Part shown: one piece after another, positions 1 through 11,409 of the stretch | Position numbering within the stretch: position 1 is the first letter of the stretch | Layout of the letters: each line of letters begins with the position of its first letter | Origin: Duganella aquatilis | GTDB taxonomy: Bacteria > Pseudomonadota > Gammaproteobacteria > Burkholderiales > Burkholderiaceae_D | Direction of reading: 5' to 3' | Assembly (NCBI RefSeq): GCF_009674565.1 | Contig: NZ_WKJL01000006.1 | Span: 155,473 to 219,472, forward strand | DNA length: 64,000 bases | Notes under the pieces: generated by a model | What the model saw: only the letters and a program-made list of their open reading frames with translations | The model's database searches: none | Told to the model about the DNA's origin: nothing | Position numbers and translations under genes: made by a program

Positions 1-408
1 CCGCTTCAGGCCGATGCCGAACAAACCGTCGATTACAAGGTTCCACTCGGTGGCGGCAATATTGGCGTCTTCCAGCCCGCGGAAACGGGCGTCGCTGACC
101 TTGGCGCGTTGCAGCGCGGCCTGGCGCTCGTCCGAGGACACGCGGCCATCGGCCGGCGCCAGGTGAATCAGCGTCACCTGCGCACCGGTGTAGGATAAAT
201 GCGCCGCCGCTTCCAGCGCGTCGCCGCCGTTGTCGCCGGGGCCGGCCAGCACCAGCACCTTGGCTTGCGCGGTCGACAACGGCAGCAAGTCCAGCGCGGC
301 GTTGGCCGCCGCCTGCCCGGCGCGTTGCATCAAGGCGCCTGGCGGCAGCGTGGCGGCTGCCGCGTACTCGACGGCGCGGATTTCAGCAACGGTGTAAAGT
401 GGATTCAT
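1..408 (-). CDS. nnr: NAD(P)H-hydrate epimerase, N-terminal part (cut by window edge)
   Basis: This is the first 136 codons of a YjeF_N-type protein; the rest lies left of the window. The family epimerises R-NAD(P)HX to S-NAD(P)HX to repair damaged cofactor, and in many bacteria it is fused to the ADP/ATP-dependent dehydratase. The visible part starts MNPLYTVAEIRAVE. It carries the phosphate-binding motif GPGDNGGDALE at about residues 56-66 and the family stretch VIDGLFGIGLKR at the visible end. The start is the ATG whose complement lies at 406-408. Whether the dehydratase half follows cannot be seen. Confidence 0.88.
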   Translation of the reverse strand, partial: MNPLYTVAEIRAVEYAAAATLPPGALMQRAGQAAANAALDLLPLSTAQAKVLVLAGPGDNGGDALEAAAHLSYTGAQVTLIHLAPADGRVSSDERQAALQRAKVSDARFRGLEDANIAATEWNLVIDGLFGIGLKR

Positions 409-503
409 GGTGCCATCTTAACATCTAAATTTCTGTCGAGCCGTCTGGCAGGCGGCGTACCGGCGGCACTACAATAGGCGCTTCACAGCATAGCGAGGCA
501 GGC

Positions 504-3500
504 ATGGATTGGCAATTCTGGATCGACCGCGGCGGCACGTTCACCGACATCGTGGCGCGTCCGCCTGATGGCCGGCTGCGGACGCTCAAGCTGCTGTCCG
601 AAAATCCCGAGCACTACGCCGACGCCGCCATCGCCGGCATCCGCCAACTGATGGGCGTCGCCAGGGGCAAGCCGATTCCCGTGGCGCAGATCGGCGCCGT
701 CAAGATGGGCACCACGGTGGCCACCAACGCGCTGCTGGAGCGCAAGGGGGAGCCGACCGCGCTGGCGATCACACGCGGCTTCCGCGATGCGCTGCGCATC
801 GCGTACCAGAACCGTCCGCGCCTGTTCGATCGCCGCATCCTGCTGCCCGAGCTGCTGTACAGCCATGTGATCGAAATCGATGAGCGCATCGGCGCGCATG
901 GCGAGACGGTCGCCAAGCTGGATCTGGAAGCGGCGCGCGCCGGCCTGGCGCAGGCCTACGATATGGGCCTGCGCTCGCTGGCGGTGGTGTTCATGCACGG
1001 CTACCGCTACCACGCGCACGAAGCCAAGGTGGCCGACATGGCGCGCGACATGGGCTTCACGCAGGTCTCGGTCTCGCACGACATCAGCCCGATGATGAAG
1101 CTGGTGGCGCGCGGCGACACCACGGTGGTCGACGCCTATCTGTCACCCATCCTGCGCCGCTACGTCGATCAGGTGGCGAACGAGCTGCCGGGCGTGAACC
1201 TGCAATTCATGCAATCCAACGGCGGCCTGACCGACGCGCGCGCCTTCCAGGGCAAGGACTCGATTCTCAGCGGCCCGGCCGGCGGCATCGTCGGCATGGT
1301 CCGCGCCAGCAAGCTGGCCGGCTTCGACAAGGTGATCGGCTTCGACATGGGCGGCACCTCGACCGATGTGTCGCACTTTTCGGGCGAGTTCGAACGGGTG
1401 TTTGAGACGCAGGTGGCCGGCGTGCGCATGCGGGCGCCGATGATGAGCATCCACACGGTGGCGGCGGGCGGCGGTTCGATCCTGCATTTCGACGGCAGCC
1501 GCTATCGCGTCGGCCCGGACAGCGCCGGCGCCAATCCCGGCCCGGCCAGCTACCAGCGCGGCGGGCCGCTGGCGGTCACCGACTGCAACGTCATGCTGGG
1601 CAAGATCCAGCCGCATCACTTCCCGCAGCTGTTCGGCGCGGACGGCAAGCAGGCGCTGGACGCCGCCACGGTGCGCCAGCGTTTCGCCGACATGGCCGCG
1701 CAGATCGCCCACGCCACCGGCACGGACACCACGCCGGAGCAGGTGGCCGAAGGCTTCCTCGATATCGCGGTAGGCAATATGGCCAACGCCATCAAGCAGA
1801 TCTCCGTCCAGCGCGGGCACGACGTGACCGAGTACGCGCTGACCAGCTTCGGCGGCGCCGGCGGCCAGCACGCCTGCCTGGTGGCCGATGCGCTGGGCAT
1901 GAAAACAGTGTTCGTGCATTCGCTGGCCGGCGTCATGTCGGCCTACGGCATGGGCCTGGCCGACCAGACGGCGATGCGCGAGGCGGCAGTCGAAACGCGC
2001 CTGAACGACGACGCCAGCTCGCACGAGGAGCTGGAAGCGCGCCTGCATGCACTGGGCCGGCAGGCGCGCGCCGACCTGCATCACCAGCAGGTGGACGATG
2101 ACCGCATTACGCTGATCCGTCGCGTGCATCTGCGTTACGAGGGCACGGACACCGCGCTGATTGTGCTGTTCGATACGGTGGACAGCATGCGCCAGCAGTT
2201 CGAGGCCGCCTACCGCAAACGCTATTCCTTCCTGATGCAGTCGCGCGCGCTGATTGTCGAAGCGGTGTCGGTGGAAGCCATTGGCAAATCCGACGCGCCT
2301 TCTGAAGCAGTGGAGCCGGCGCCGCGCCGCGTCACCAGCCTGATGCCGCATGCGGTGGTGCCGATGTACACCGGCGGCAAATGGCGGCAAACCAGCTTGT
2401 ACCAGCGTACAGCCACGCGCATCGGCGACGTCGTCAAAGGCCCGGCCATCATCGCCGAAGCCAACGCCACCACCATCGTGGAAGCGGGCTGGCAGGCGGA
2501 AGTCACGCTGAACGACCATCTGGTGCTGAAACGCGTGGCGGCGCTGCCCGAGCGCCGCGCCATCGGCACCACGGCCGATCCGGTGATGCTGGAGATATTC
2601 AACAACCTGTTCATGTCGATCGCCGAGCAGATGGGGCTGCGGCTGCAGAATACCGCCTATTCGGTCAACATCAAGGAGCGGCTGGACTTCAGCTGCGCCA
2701 TCTTCGACGCCGACGGCAACCTGATCGCCAACGCGCCGCACATGCCGGTGCACCTGGGCTCCATGGGCGAGAGCATCAAGACCGTGATGCGCGAGAACGC
2801 GGGCCGGATGCGCGCGGGCGATTTCTTCATGCTCAACGATCCGTACAACGGCGGCACGCACCTGCCGGATGTGACGGTGATAACGCCGGTGTTCGACGCG
2901 GCCGGCGCGCACATCCTGTTCTACGTCGGCTCGCGCGGCCATCATGCGGATATCGGCGGCACCACGCCCGGTTCCATGCCGCCGGATTCGCGCGTGATCG
3001 AAGAGGAGGGCGTCTTAATCAATAACTTCAAGCTGGTGGACGGCGGCCAGCTGCGCGAAGCGGAAACGCGCGCCTTGCTGGCCGGCGCGCAGTACCCGGC
3101 GCGCAATCCCGATCAGAACCTGGCTGACCTGCGCGCGCAGATCGCCGCCAACCAGAAAGGCGTCGAAGAGCTGCACCGCATGGTTGCGCATTTCGGGCTG
3201 GAGGTGGTGCAGGCCTACATGGGCCACGTGCAGGACAACGCCGAGGAGGCGGTGCGCCGCGTGATCAGCGCCCTGAAGGATGGCGCGTTCACGCTGCCGC
3301 TGGATAACGGCGCGCAGATACAGGTGGCGGTGCGCGTGGATCAGGCGTCGCGCAGCGCGGAGATCGATTTCACCGGCACCTCGCCGCAGCTGGACAACAA
3401 CTTCAACGCGCCGTCGGCGGTGTGCATGGCGGCGGTACTGTACGTGTTCCGCACCCTGGTGGACGACGAGATTCCGCTGAACGCCGGCTGCCTCAAGCCG

Positions 3501-4109
3501 CTGAAGGTGTTGATTCCGCCCGGCTCGATGCTGAATCCGCACTATCCGGCGTCGGTCGTCTCGGGCAATGTGGAGACCTCGACCTGCATCACCAACGCGC
3601 TGTACGGCGCGCTGGGCGTGATGGCGGCGGCGCAGGGCACCATGAACAACTTCACCTTCGGTAACGCGAAGTACCAGTATTACGAGACCATCAGCGGCGG
3701 CTCCGGCGCGGGCGACGGCTTCGACGGCACCTCGGTGGTGCAAACCAATATGACCAATTCGCGCCTGACCGATCCGGAAATCCTGGAATTCCGCTTCCCG
3801 GTGCGGCTGGATAGCTACGAAATCCGCGCCGGCAGCGGCGGGGCGGGGCGCTGGCACGGCGGCAACGGCGGCGTGCGCAAGGTGCGCTTCCTGGAACCGA
3901 TGACGGCTGCCATCCTGTCGAACAACCGCATCCACCCGCCGTTCGGCATGGCCGGCGGCGAACCGGGCGCGCTGGGCCGCAACAGCGTGCAGCGCGCGGA
4001 TGGCGGCGTGGATGTGCTGGGCCACATCGGCAAGACCGATATGCAGCCGGGCGACGTGTTCATCATCGAGACGCCTGGCGGTGGCGGTTTCGGTCCGAAA
4101 CAGGGCTAG
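504..4109 (+). CDS. Fused hydantoinase/5-oxoprolinase (HyuA-HyuB type)
   Basis: The 1201-residue protein joins a HyuA half (about 1-690) to a HyuB half (about 695-1201). This is the arrangement of eukaryotic-type ATP-dependent 5-oxoprolinases, which open 5-oxo-L-proline to glutamate. The HyuA half shows the acetate-kinase-like nucleotide-binding motifs GGTFTDIV near residue 10 and [12 protein letters not shown] near 280. The HyuB half shows [17 protein letters not shown] and [19 protein letters not shown]. The length matches the fused family (about 1200). It is transcribed away from nnr and stands alone. Substrate could also be a hydantoin or related lactam, so I leave the symbol empty. Confidence 0.9.
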   Translation: MDWQFWIDRGGTFTDIVARPPDGRLRTLKLLSENPEHYADAAIAGIRQLMGVARGKPIPVAQIGAVKMGTTVATNALLERKGEPTALAITRGFRDALRIAYQNRPRLFDRRILLPELLYSHVIEIDERIGAHGETVAKLDLEAARAGLAQAYDMGLRSLAVVFMHGYRYHAHEAKVADMARDMGFTQVSVSHDISPMMKLVARGDTTVVDAYLSPILRRYVDQVANELPGVNLQFMQSNGGLTDARAFQGKDSILSGPAGGIVGMVRASKLAGFDKVIGFDMGGTSTDVSHFSGEFERVFETQVAGVRMRAPMMSIHTVAAGGGSILHFDGSRYRVGPDSAGANPGPASYQRGGPLAVTDCNVMLGKIQPHHFPQLFGADGKQALDAATVRQRFADMAAQIAHATGTDTTPEQVAEGFLDIAVGNMANAIKQISVQRGHDVTEYALTSFGGAGGQHACLVADALGMKTVFVHSLAGVMSAYGMGLADQTAMREAAVETRLNDDASSHEELEARLHALGRQARADLHHQQVDDDRITLIRRVHLRYEGTDTALIVLFDTVDSMRQQFEAAYRKRYSFLMQSRALIVEAVSVEAIGKSDAPSEAVEPAPRRVTSLMPHAVVPMYTGGKWRQTSLYQRTATRIGDVVKGPAIIAEANATTIVEAGWQAEVTLNDHLVLKRVAALPERRAIGTTADPVMLEIFNNLFMSIAEQMGLRLQNTAYSVNIKERLDFSCAIFDADGNLIANAPHMPVHLGSMGESIKTVMRENAGRMRAGDFFMLNDPYNGGTHLPDVTVITPVFDAAGAHILFYVGSRGHHADIGGTTPGSMPPDSRVIEEEGVLINNFKLVDGGQLREAETRALLAGAQYPARNPDQNLADLRAQIAANQKGVEELHRMVAHFGLEVVQAYMGHVQDNAEEAVRRVISALKDGAFTLPLDNGAQIQVAVRVDQASRSAEIDFTGTSPQLDNNFNAPSAVCMAAVLYVFRTLVDDEIPLNAGCLKPLKVLIPPGSMLNPHYPASVVSGNVETSTCITNALYGALGVMAAAQGTMNNFTFGNAKYQYYETISGGSGAGDGFDGTSVVQTNMTNSRLTDPEILEFRFPVRLDSYEIRAGSGGAGRWHGGNGGVRKVRFLEPMTAAILSNNRIHPPFGMAGGEPGALGRNSVQRADGGVDVLGHIGKTDMQPGDVFIIETPGGGGFGPKQG

Positions 4110-4221
4110 GCGCGCCAGGCGATACCCTCGGCATCACAATCCGCTACCCGTGAATCCTTGCTTGTCTATCAAATGACCGTCGGCGTACAGTCAGGTTTTA
4201 GACAGGCAAGGGGAGCACGGC

Positions 4222-4362
4222 ATGCGCACATTACACAGGATCTTCCGGTCCACCAGTTCGCCGCGTGCCGCCATCGTTTCCGCCTTCCTGCTTTGCGGTT
4301 TGTACTTTGCTTCCTGCTTCATCATCAACCACTGCCTCAACCACGGTTTGATCGCTTTCTGA
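4222..4362 (+). CDS. Possible 46-residue small membrane protein
   Basis: A short ORF begins MRTLHRIFRSTSS and has one hydrophobic segment (IVSAFLLCGLYFASCFII, about residues 18-35) flanked by basic residues. AGGGGAG stands a suitable distance upstream as a ribosome binding site. It ends 11 bases before the TraB/GumN start, which suggests co-expression. I do not recognise a family. The AGGGGAG site and the single clean membrane segment argue for a real gene, but there is no conservation evidence. Confidence 0.45.
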   Translation: MRTLHRIFRSTSSPRAAIVSAFLLCGLYFASCFIINHCLNHGLIAF

Positions 4363-4373
4363 CAAGGATTCCG

Positions 4374-5390
4374 ATGCTGAAACGCCTGCTGCCCGCAGTT
4401 TGCCTGCTGTTGCCCCTGAGCGCCGCGCTGGCGCAAACCGAATCGGTGGCGACGCCGCCAGTCCAGGAAGCGGAAGCCGAAGCGCCGCCGGAAACCATTC
4501 TGCTGGTGGGCCAGCGTCCGGGGCCGGGCATGTGGAAGATCAGCAAGGACGATCATGTGCTGTGGGTGTTCGCCACCTACGCGCCGCTGCCGCAAAAAAT
4601 GGAGTGGCGCTCGCAGCAGGTGGAATCGGTGCTGGCGCAATCGCAGGAATACCTGACCTTGCCCGGCGCGCATGGCCATGTCGGCTTTTTTCGCGGCCTG
4701 ACGCTGCTGCCCAGCCTGATCGGCATCAAGAAGAATCCCGACGGCGCCACCTTGAAGGATGTGCTGCCGGCCGACGTCTACGCCCGCTGGCAGCCGCTGA
4801 AGGCCAAATATCTCGGCAAGGACGACAGCATCGAGCGCGAACGGCCGATCTTCGTGGCGGACGCGCTGTACGGCGCGGCGCTGAAGCAGTCCGGACTCGG
4901 CTACGGTTACGACGTCACCAATAAAATCAACGCCATCGTCAAGGAACGCAAGATCAAGAAGACCGACACCAGCATCGCGCTGGAGATGGACGATGCGTCG
5001 CAGATGGTCAAGGATTTCAAGAAATCATCGCTGGCCGACACCGCCTGTTTCGACAAGACGCTGACGCGCCTGGAAAGCGACCTCGACGCCATGCGCGTGC
5101 GCGCCAACGCCTGGGCCAAGGGCGACCTGGAAGCGATCCGCAAGCTCAGTTACGCCGACCAGGAAACCGAATGTCGCGACGCCATGCGCAACGCCGATTT
5201 CGTCAAGAACCAGAAGAGCTGGCAGAACGTGAAGGAACGCGTGCAGGAAGCCTGGATCAGCGCGGCCGAGAAGGCGCTGTCCGCCAACACCACCAGCTTT
5301 GCCATGCTGCGGCTGTCGGACATTGTCGGTCCGGAGCATTATCTGGATGCGTTGAAAGCCAAGGGCTACCAGGTGGTCAGCCCCGACTGA
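4374..5390 (+). CDS. TraB/GumN family secreted protein
   Basis: The 338-residue product starts with a clear signal peptide (MLKRLLPAVCLLLPLSAALA, cleaved near AQ). It then shows the TraB/GumN-type opening in which a short strand PGMWKISKDDHVLWVFATY precedes a helix-rich body. The family is related to bacterial TraB/PrgY/GumN proteins of unclear biochemical role, with a proposed peptidase-like fold. The ATG at 4374 was chosen because it begins the signal peptide and has AAGGA upstream. The open frame continues to 4158 but that extension has no signal features. It is convergent with the receiver-TPR gene, with two bases between stop codons. Confidence 0.75.
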   Translation: MLKRLLPAVCLLLPLSAALAQTESVATPPVQEAEAEAPPETILLVGQRPGPGMWKISKDDHVLWVFATYAPLPQKMEWRSQQVESVLAQSQEYLTLPGAHGHVGFFRGLTLLPSLIGIKKNPDGATLKDVLPADVYARWQPLKAKYLGKDDSIERERPIFVADALYGAALKQSGLGYGYDVTNKINAIVKERKIKKTDTSIALEMDDASQMVKDFKKSSLADTACFDKTLTRLESDLDAMRVRANAWAKGDLEAIRKLSYADQETECRDAMRNADFVKNQKSWQNVKERVQEAWISAAEKALSANTTSFAMLRLSDIVGPEHYLDALKAKGYQVVSPD

Positions 5391-5392
5391 TC

Positions 5393-7033
5393 TCAGGCCA
5401 CGGCCGAAATACCGTACTTGCGCTGGGTGTGGTGATATTGCGCCGTCAGCGCTTCCAGTGACGGATGCGCCGGGTCCAGGCGGCGCATGCGCTCGATCAG
5501 GAACATGCACTGCTCGGCCAGTGGCGCTTCCCAGCCCAGGTCGTCCAGCTGCTTGAGGATGGCCGAAGTGGCCGCCGGCAGCAGCGACATATTGCCCGGC
5601 GCCTTGCGCAGCCCGGCGTTGAGGGTATCCACCGCCGCGCGCAGGTCGCCATGCAGGCGCTGCTCGCTGGCGTGCGCGATCAGCTCGTCCACCTGAATCT
5701 TGATCTGTTCGCCCATGCCTTGCGCCAGGTCGTGGCGGCCGGCTTTTTCAAACACCTGCACCGCGTCGTCCATGGAGACGCCGCTTTCGGTATCGTTCAT
5801 CAGGTTCAGCATCAGGTCCGACGCCTGCTGGTCCAGCTTGACGCCGAGGCAGCTGTGCACCAGCCCGATCTTCAGGCTGGTCGACAGGCCGCGGCTGCCC
5901 GCCACCGCATTCACGGCGTTGGTCAGCTCGGTGGCCGCCGCCGTCATGTTGCCGCTCATTTCCTGCAGCAGGCCGGCGGCGATCGCCTTGCACACGTCCA
6001 CGTTCGGCCCGGCGCGCAGCGAGCGCTCCATGTCGCGGATGACGCCGCTGACCTGGTTGGCATCGCCTTTTTTCACCAGCGTCTTGACCAGCTTGACGTG
6101 GTCCTCGGGATCGCGGAATTCCGAATACTTGGCCTTGGCCACCACCTGCTTGAAGGCTTTTTCGGCAACGCCGACGTCGCCGGTCTCGAACGCCACTTCG
6201 CCCAGGTGCCGCAGCCGGCGCACCATGTGCGGCGAGATCGCCACCGCATCTTCCAGGATGCGCTTGGCCGCTTCCTGCTGGCCCAGCGCCTCGTGGGTGC
6301 GCGCCAGCAGGTCGTAGGCGGCCATGTAGCGCGGATTCTGTTCCAGCAGCTGCGACAGGGTTTCCTGCGCCTCGATGTATTTCTGCAGGCCGAAGCGGCA
6401 GCGCGCCAGCCCCAGATGCGCCCAGGCCACCGGACGGGTCATCAGTATCCACTGGTAGACCATTTCCGCCTCGCCCAGTTCGTCGAGCGAGAACAGCAGT
6501 TCCGCGCGCAAACGGGCGAAATCGACGGCGTAGCGCGGATTTTTTTCTTCGGCGACCTTGGCGTCGGCAATCGCCTTGCGCACGTCGCCGTATTCAACCA
6601 GTTGATAAATCGGCAAAAACACGGTACGCCGGTCTACCGCGCGGCGGATGCGCTGGAGCAGGGCGTCCACGGTGAACGGCTTGAGCACGTAATCGGTCGG
6701 CGTCAGCTCGGCGGCGCCGATCACCTTGCCGTACTCGCCCTCCGAGGTCAGCATGATGAAGATGGTCCACGGCGAGATCAGTTTGTGCAGGCGCAGGTCT
6801 TCCAGCAGCTGCTGGCCGTCCTGGCCGTTCGCTTCGCCGCTGCCGTTGCCCAGGTCGTACTCGCACAAGATGATATCGAACGGTTTCTTGGTCAGCTGGC
6901 GGATCGCCGTGCCCGAACTTACCGCGTAATCGATCTTGGTGATCGACGACTGGCTCAGCATATTGTGCAGGTTGCCGCGCATCCCCGGATTGGGGTCAAC
7001 GATCAGCACCGACAAGTCGCTATATTCAGCCAT
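5393..7033 (-). CDS. Response-regulator receiver domain fused to TPR repeats
   Basis: The 546-residue protein opens with a CheY-like receiver domain (about 8-135). Visible landmarks are [11 protein letters not shown], the acidic phosphorylation region [13 protein letters not shown], the conserved Thr/Ser at [10 protein letters not shown] and the lysine in DYVLKPF. From about residue 140 to the end it is helical with TPR periodicity, for example [20 protein letters not shown]. The receiver carries a small glycine-rich insertion after the phospho-Asp strand. There is no DNA-binding or enzymatic output, so the TPR part is probably a phosphorylation-controlled protein-binding scaffold. No kinase is adjacent; the gene is monocistronic. 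Confidence 0.85.
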   Translation of the reverse strand: MAEYSDLSVLIVDPNPGMRGNLHNMLSQSSITKIDYAVSSGTAIRQLTKKPFDIILCEYDLGNGSGEANGQDGQQLLEDLRLHKLISPWTIFIMLTSEGEYGKVIGAAELTPTDYVLKPFTVDALLQRIRRAVDRRTVFLPIYQLVEYGDVRKAIADAKVAEEKNPRYAVDFARLRAELLFSLDELGEAEMVYQWILMTRPVAWAHLGLARCRFGLQKYIEAQETLSQLLEQNPRYMAAYDLLARTHEALGQQEAAKRILEDAVAISPHMVRRLRHLGEVAFETGDVGVAEKAFKQVVAKAKYSEFRDPEDHVKLVKTLVKKGDANQVSGVIRDMERSLRAGPNVDVCKAIAAGLLQEMSGNMTAAATELTNAVNAVAGSRGLSTSLKIGLVHSCLGVKLDQQASDLMLNLMNDTESGVSMDDAVQVFEKAGRHDLAQGMGEQIKIQVDELIAHASEQRLHGDLRAAVDTLNAGLRKAPGNMSLLPAATSAILKQLDDLGWEAPLAEQCMFLIERMRRLDPAHPSLEALTAQYHHTQRKYGISAVA

Positions 7034-7167
7034 TGTTTCTACATCCAGGATAAGTTTCGATCAGCATACCCCAAGGCAAGTGAAAATACCTGTTTTTTGG
7101 CGTCAAATGTTGCTTCTGTGGCAGCTTTTGTCCGCGAGTGGCACTATATGGCAACGCTGATAGCGGG

Positions 7168-7173
7168 TATAAT
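7168..7173 (+). promoter_or_regulatory. Candidate -10 box for purL
   Basis: A perfect TATAAT lies 89 bases before the purL start in the 228-base gap that separates it from the divergent receiver-TPR gene. No good -35 hexamer is seen at 16-18 bases upstream, so the promoter is only tentative. Confidence 0.4.
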
Positions 7174-7261
7174 GCGCGCAAAGGAAAATCTCGCAAGACC
7201 AGTATCTAGTGCCCCATCTCCCTTTAAACCGCAGCCCAGCTGCATCAACTATCTTCCAACC

Positions 7262-10200
7262 ATGCTGATTCTGCCGGGCTCCAATGCCCTGTCCGCATTC
7301 CGTAGCCAACGCCTGTTGAACCAATTGCAAGCGGTGCTGCCGTCCGTTGCCGCCGTCCAGGCGCGCTATGTCCACTTCATCGACGCCGGCGCGCCGCTGT
7401 CGGCCGACGACACCAGCCGCCTGCAGGGCCTGCTGACCTACGGCGAGCCGGCCCACGCCGACAACACCGAAGGCCACGCCGAAGAGTTCTTCGTGATCCC
7501 GCGCTTCGGCACGATTTCGCCGTGGGCCTCGAAGGCCACCGACATCGTCCACAACTGCGGCATGGTGCACATCAAGCGCGTCGAGCGCGGCGTGGCGTAC
7601 CGGATCAACCTGAAGACCGGCATCCTGGGCACCGCGCTGGGCGCGACCAAAAAGCTCAGCGATGAGGAATTGCAGGTGGTGGCCGCCTTGCTGCACGACC
7701 GCATGACGGAATCGGTGCTGCGCTCGCCGGACGACGCAGCCGGCCTGTTCAGCGAACTGCAGGCGCGTCCGCTGGAATCGGTGGACGTGATCGGCAGCGG
7801 CAAGGCTGCGCTGGACAAGGCGAATACCGACCTCGGCCTGGCCATGTCGGACGATGAAGTAGAGTATCTGGACGCCGCTTTCACCAAGGCCGGCCGCAAT
7901 CCCACCGACGTCGAACTGATGATGTTCGCGCAGGCGAACTCGGAGCACTGCCGTCACAAGATCTTCAACGCCGACTGGACCATCGACGGCGTCGCCCAGC
8001 CGAAGTCGCTGTTCGGCATGATCAAGAACACCCACCAGCTGCAGCCGAAAGGCACCGTGGTTGCCTACAGCGACAACTCGTCGATCATGGAAGGCGCGGA
8101 AGTGATGCGTTTCTTCCCGCAAGGCGAAGGCCAGCAGTACGCGCCGATCACCGAGCTGACCCACACGCTGATGAAAGTGGAAACGCACAACCACCCGACC
8201 GCGATTTCGCCATTCCCAGGCGCCTCGACCGGCGCCGGCGGTGAAATCCGCGACGAAGGCGCAACCGGCCGCGGCGCCAAGCCGAAGGCGGGCCTGACCG
8301 GCTTCACCGTGTCCAACCTGCTGCTGCCGGGCGCCGTGCGTCCGTGGGAAAGCGACGCCGTCGTCACGGCGCCGGTCAAGGACGGCGACTACCGCGACAC
8401 CGGCAACCCTTACGGCAAGCCGGAGCGCATCGCGTCGCCGCTGCAAATCATGATCGACGGTCCGCTGGGCGGCGCCGCGTTCAGCAATGAATTCGGCCGT
8501 CCGGTGCTGGGCGGTTACTTCCGTACCTACGAACAGAACATCGGCAAGCAGTTCGCCGGCGCGCACGACACCGTGTTCGGCTATCACAAGCCGATCATGA
8601 TTGCCGGCGGTATCGGCAACATCTCGTCGCAGCACACGCACAAGAACGACATCCCGGTCGGCAGCCTGCTGGTGCAGCTGGGCGGTCCCGGCATGCGCAT
8701 CGGCATGGGCGGCTCGGCCGCGTCGTCGATGGCGACCGGCACCAACACCGCCGACCTGGACTTCGACTCGGTCCAGCGCGGCAATCCGGAAATGGAACGC
8801 CGCGCCCAGGAAGTGATCAACGCCTGCTGGCAGCTGGGTCCGAAAAACCCGATCATCTCGATCCACGACGTGGGCGCCGGCGGTCTGTCGAACGCCTTCC
8901 CGGAAATCACCAATGACGCCAAGCGCGGCGCGATCTTCGACCTGCGCAAGATTCCGCTGGAAGAGAGCGGCATGGCGCCGAAAGAAATCTGGTCCAACGA
9001 ATCGCAGGAACGTTACGTGCTGGCGATCGCACCTGCCGACCTGCCGCTGTTCCAGTCGATCTGCGAACGCGAGCGCAGCCTGTTCGCCGTGGTCGGCACC
9101 GCCACCGAAGAACGCCAGCTGAAGCTGATCGATCCGGAACTGGGCAACGATCCGGTCGACATGCCGATGGACGTCCTGCTGGGCAAACCGCCAAAAATGC
9201 AGCGCGACGTGCACCACGTGCAAAACGATTTCCCGGCCATCGACCTGACCGGCATGGACCTGGAAGAAGCCGCCAAGCGCGTGCTGCTGCTGCCTACCGT
9301 TGGCGACAAGTCCTTCCTGATCACCATCGGCGACCGTACCGTGGGCGGCATGTCGGTGCGCGACCAGATGGTCGGCCCATGGCAGGTGCCGGTCGGCGAT
9401 TGCGCCGTCACCGCGATGAGCTTCGAAGGCTACAAGGGCGAAGCGATGGCCATGGGCGAACGCACGCCGCTGGCCGTGATCGACGCCGCCGCCTCGGGCC
9501 GCATGGCCGTGGCGGAAGCGGTGCTGAACATTGCCGCCGCGCCGATCCGCTCGATCGAAGACATCAAGCTGTCGGCCAACTGGATGGCCGCCTGCGGCCA
9601 GCCTGGCCAGGACGCCGCGCTGTACGACACCGTCAAGGCGGTCGGCATGGAGCTGTGCCCGGCGCTGGGTATTTCCATCCCGGTCGGCAAGGATTCGCTG
9701 TCGATGCGCACCACCTGGAAAGACGGCGATGAAGCCAAGGCCGTGCTGTCGCCGGTGTCGCTGATCGTGTCGTCGTTCGCGCCGGTGTACGACGTGCGCA
9801 AATCGCTGACGCCGCAGATCCGCACCGATGCCGGCGATACCGCCATCATTCTGATCGACCTGGGCCGCGGCAAGAACCGCTTGGGCGCCTCGTCGCTGGC
9901 GCAAGTCATGGGCCAGCTGGGCAGCGCCGTGCCGGACGTCGACAATCCGGAAGACATCAAGGGCTTCTTCGCCGCCATCCAGCAACTGAACGCCGATGGC
10001 AAGCTGCTGGCCTACCACGACCGTTCGGACGGCGGCCTGTACGGCACGCTGACCGAGATGGCTTTCGCCGGCCGCGCCGGCCTGTCGATCAACCTCGACA
10101 TCCTGACGCTGGAAGAGGGCCACGGCGCCGATCAGGGCGACGCCAAGAACTGGGCGACGCAAATCGCCGAGCGCCGCAACGAGCAGACGCTGCGCGCGCT

Positions 10201-11317
10201 GTTCTCGGAAGAGCTGGGCGCCGTGATCCAGGTGCGCGCCGACGAGAAGTCGCTGGTCATGGACGTGCTGCGCTCCTTCAATCTGGGCGCATGCAGCCAC
10301 ATCATCGGCAAGCCGAACGACCGTGGCGTGATCGAATTCACCCGCGACGCCAAGGTCATCTACAACAAGCCGCGTGCCGAACTGCACCGCCTGTGGAGCG
10401 AAACCAGCTGGCGCATCGCCCGCCTGCGCGACAATCCGGCCTGCGCCGATGCTGAGTACGACCGTCTGCTGGACGAACAAGACCCAGGCATCACGCCGAA
10501 AGTCACCTTCGACCTGAGCGACAACGTGGCCGCGCCGTTCCTGGCCACCGGCGTGCGTCCGCGTGTCGCCATCCTGCGCGAGCAGGGCGTCAACTCGCAC
10601 ATCGAGACCGCCTATGTGATGCACCAGGCCGGCTTTACCGCCGTCGACGTCCACATGAGCGACCTGATCGCGGGCCGCGCCAAGCTGGATGATTTCCAGG
10701 GCATCATCGCCGTCGGCGGCTTCTCGTACGGCGACGTGCTGGGCGCCGGCGAAGGCTGGGCCAAGACCATCCTGTTCAACAGCGCGCTGTCGGACCAGTT
10801 TGCCAAGTTCTTCGCCCGCAGCGACAGCTTCGGCCTGGGTGTCTGCAACGGCTGCCAGATGATGAGCAACCTGAAGCCGCTGATTCCAGGCGCGCACGCA
10901 TGGCCGAAGTTCACGACCAACAAGTCGGAGAAATTCGAAGCCCGCTTCGCCATGGTGGAAGTGCTGGATTCGCCGTCGATCTTCTTCAAAGGCATGGCCG
11001 GCACGCAGACGCCGATCGCCATCGCCCACGGCGAAGGTTATGCGGACTTCTCGCAGACCGGCAGCATCAGCGAAGCCGTGGCCGCCATGCGCTTCGTCGA
11101 CAACCGTGGCGTCGCCACCGAAGCCTATCCGTACAACCCGAATGGCTCGCCGCAAGGCCTGACCTCGGTGACCACGGCGGACGGCCGCTTCACGGTGATG
11201 ATGCCGCACGCCGAGCGCGTATTCCGCACCGTCCAGCATTCGTGGGCGCCGGAAGCGTGGGGCGAGGAATCGCCGTGGATGCGCATGTTCCGCAACGCCC
11301 GCCAGTTCGTCGGCTAA
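7262..11317 (+). CDS. purL: Phosphoribosylformylglycinamidine synthase
   Basis: This 1351-residue protein is the large single-chain FGAM synthase of purine synthesis, converting FGAR, glutamine and ATP to FGAM. It begins [18 protein letters not shown] as in other proteobacterial PurL. The synthase core shows [37 protein letters not shown] and [15 protein letters not shown] motifs. The C-terminal glutaminase domain begins near residue 1095 ([17 protein letters not shown]). It has the nucleophile in [12 protein letters not shown] and the partner His in AHGEGYADF. The start at 7262 is preferred: the open frame extends far upstream into the divergent gene, but that part has no homology. Length agrees with the family (about 1300-1350). 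Confidence 0.97.
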   Translation: MLILPGSNALSAFRSQRLLNQLQAVLPSVAAVQARYVHFIDAGAPLSADDTSRLQGLLTYGEPAHADNTEGHAEEFFVIPRFGTISPWASKATDIVHNCGMVHIKRVERGVAYRINLKTGILGTALGATKKLSDEELQVVAALLHDRMTESVLRSPDDAAGLFSELQARPLESVDVIGSGKAALDKANTDLGLAMSDDEVEYLDAAFTKAGRNPTDVELMMFAQANSEHCRHKIFNADWTIDGVAQPKSLFGMIKNTHQLQPKGTVVAYSDNSSIMEGAEVMRFFPQGEGQQYAPITELTHTLMKVETHNHPTAISPFPGASTGAGGEIRDEGATGRGAKPKAGLTGFTVSNLLLPGAVRPWESDAVVTAPVKDGDYRDTGNPYGKPERIASPLQIMIDGPLGGAAFSNEFGRPVLGGYFRTYEQNIGKQFAGAHDTVFGYHKPIMIAGGIGNISSQHTHKNDIPVGSLLVQLGGPGMRIGMGGSAASSMATGTNTADLDFDSVQRGNPEMERRAQEVINACWQLGPKNPIISIHDVGAGGLSNAFPEITNDAKRGAIFDLRKIPLEESGMAPKEIWSNESQERYVLAIAPADLPLFQSICERERSLFAVVGTATEERQLKLIDPELGNDPVDMPMDVLLGKPPKMQRDVHHVQNDFPAIDLTGMDLEEAAKRVLLLPTVGDKSFLITIGDRTVGGMSVRDQMVGPWQVPVGDCAVTAMSFEGYKGEAMAMGERTPLAVIDAAASGRMAVAEAVLNIAAAPIRSIEDIKLSANWMAACGQPGQDAALYDTVKAVGMELCPALGISIPVGKDSLSMRTTWKDGDEAKAVLSPVSLIVSSFAPVYDVRKSLTPQIRTDAGDTAIILIDLGRGKNRLGASSLAQVMGQLGSAVPDVDNPEDIKGFFAAIQQLNADGKLLAYHDRSDGGLYGTLTEMAFAGRAGLSINLDILTLEEGHGADQGDAKNWATQIAERRNEQTLRALFSEELGAVIQVRADEKSLVMDVLRSFNLGACSHIIGKPNDRGVIEFTRDAKVIYNKPRAELHRLWSETSWRIARLRDNPACADAEYDRLLDEQDPGITPKVTFDLSDNVAAPFLATGVRPRVAILREQGVNSHIETAYVMHQAGFTAVDVHMSDLIAGRAKLDDFQGIIAVGGFSYGDVLGAGEGWAKTILFNSALSDQFAKFFARSDSFGLGVCNGCQMMSNLKPLIPGAHAWPKFTTNKSEKFEARFAMVEVLDSPSIFFKGMAGTQTPIAIAHGEGYADFSQTGSISEAVAAMRFVDNRGVATEAYPYNPNGSPQGLTSVTTADGRFTVMMPHAERVFRTVQHSWAPEAWGEESPWMRMFRNARQFVG

Positions 11318-11323
11318 TTAAAC

Positions 11324-11409
11324 CGGGGTCAGTGCCGACATTCGGACACGAGCACAACCTTAGCGAATGCTAGGGTTGTGCTCGTGTCCGAATGTCGGCA
11401 CTGACCCCG
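11324..11409. repeat. 86-bp palindromic REP-like hairpin (GGGGTCAG family), overlapping alkD
   Basis: Two 36-base arms (11324-11359 and 11374-11409) are perfect reverse complements. Between them is a short loop that contains a second small TAGC/GCTA stem. Each arm starts CGGGGTCAGTGCCGACATTC. Over its first 29 bases the arm matches the ends of the RAYT element at 31 kb and the hairpin at 63.9 kb in 24 positions, with changes at five scattered sites. It is therefore a diverged subfamily of the same repeat. It lies between the convergent purL and alkD stop codons. Confidence 0.9.

Noticed and set aside
1143..2945. 600-codon open frame antisense to the oxoprolinase gene
   Set aside because: Same GC-driven shadow effect; no domain is recognisable.
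5465..7261. Upstream in-frame extension of purL by about 600 codons
   Set aside because: It runs antisense through the receiver-TPR gene and has no homology; PurL begins at MLILPGSN.
10315..10324. GAACGACCGT inside purL as a third operator
   Set aside because: It lies in coding sequence (PNDRG codons), far from a promoter, and is most simply chance.
7103..11239. 1378-codon open frame antisense to purL
   Set aside because: It mirrors purL in a high-GC genome where antisense stops are rare; the composition is His/Gln/Arg/Ala-rich nonsense and purL is certain.
11324..11409. Palindrome read as a plain purL/alkD terminator
   Set aside because: There is no T-run, the stem is far too long, and the arm is related to the RAYT ends, so it is treated as a REP-type repeat.
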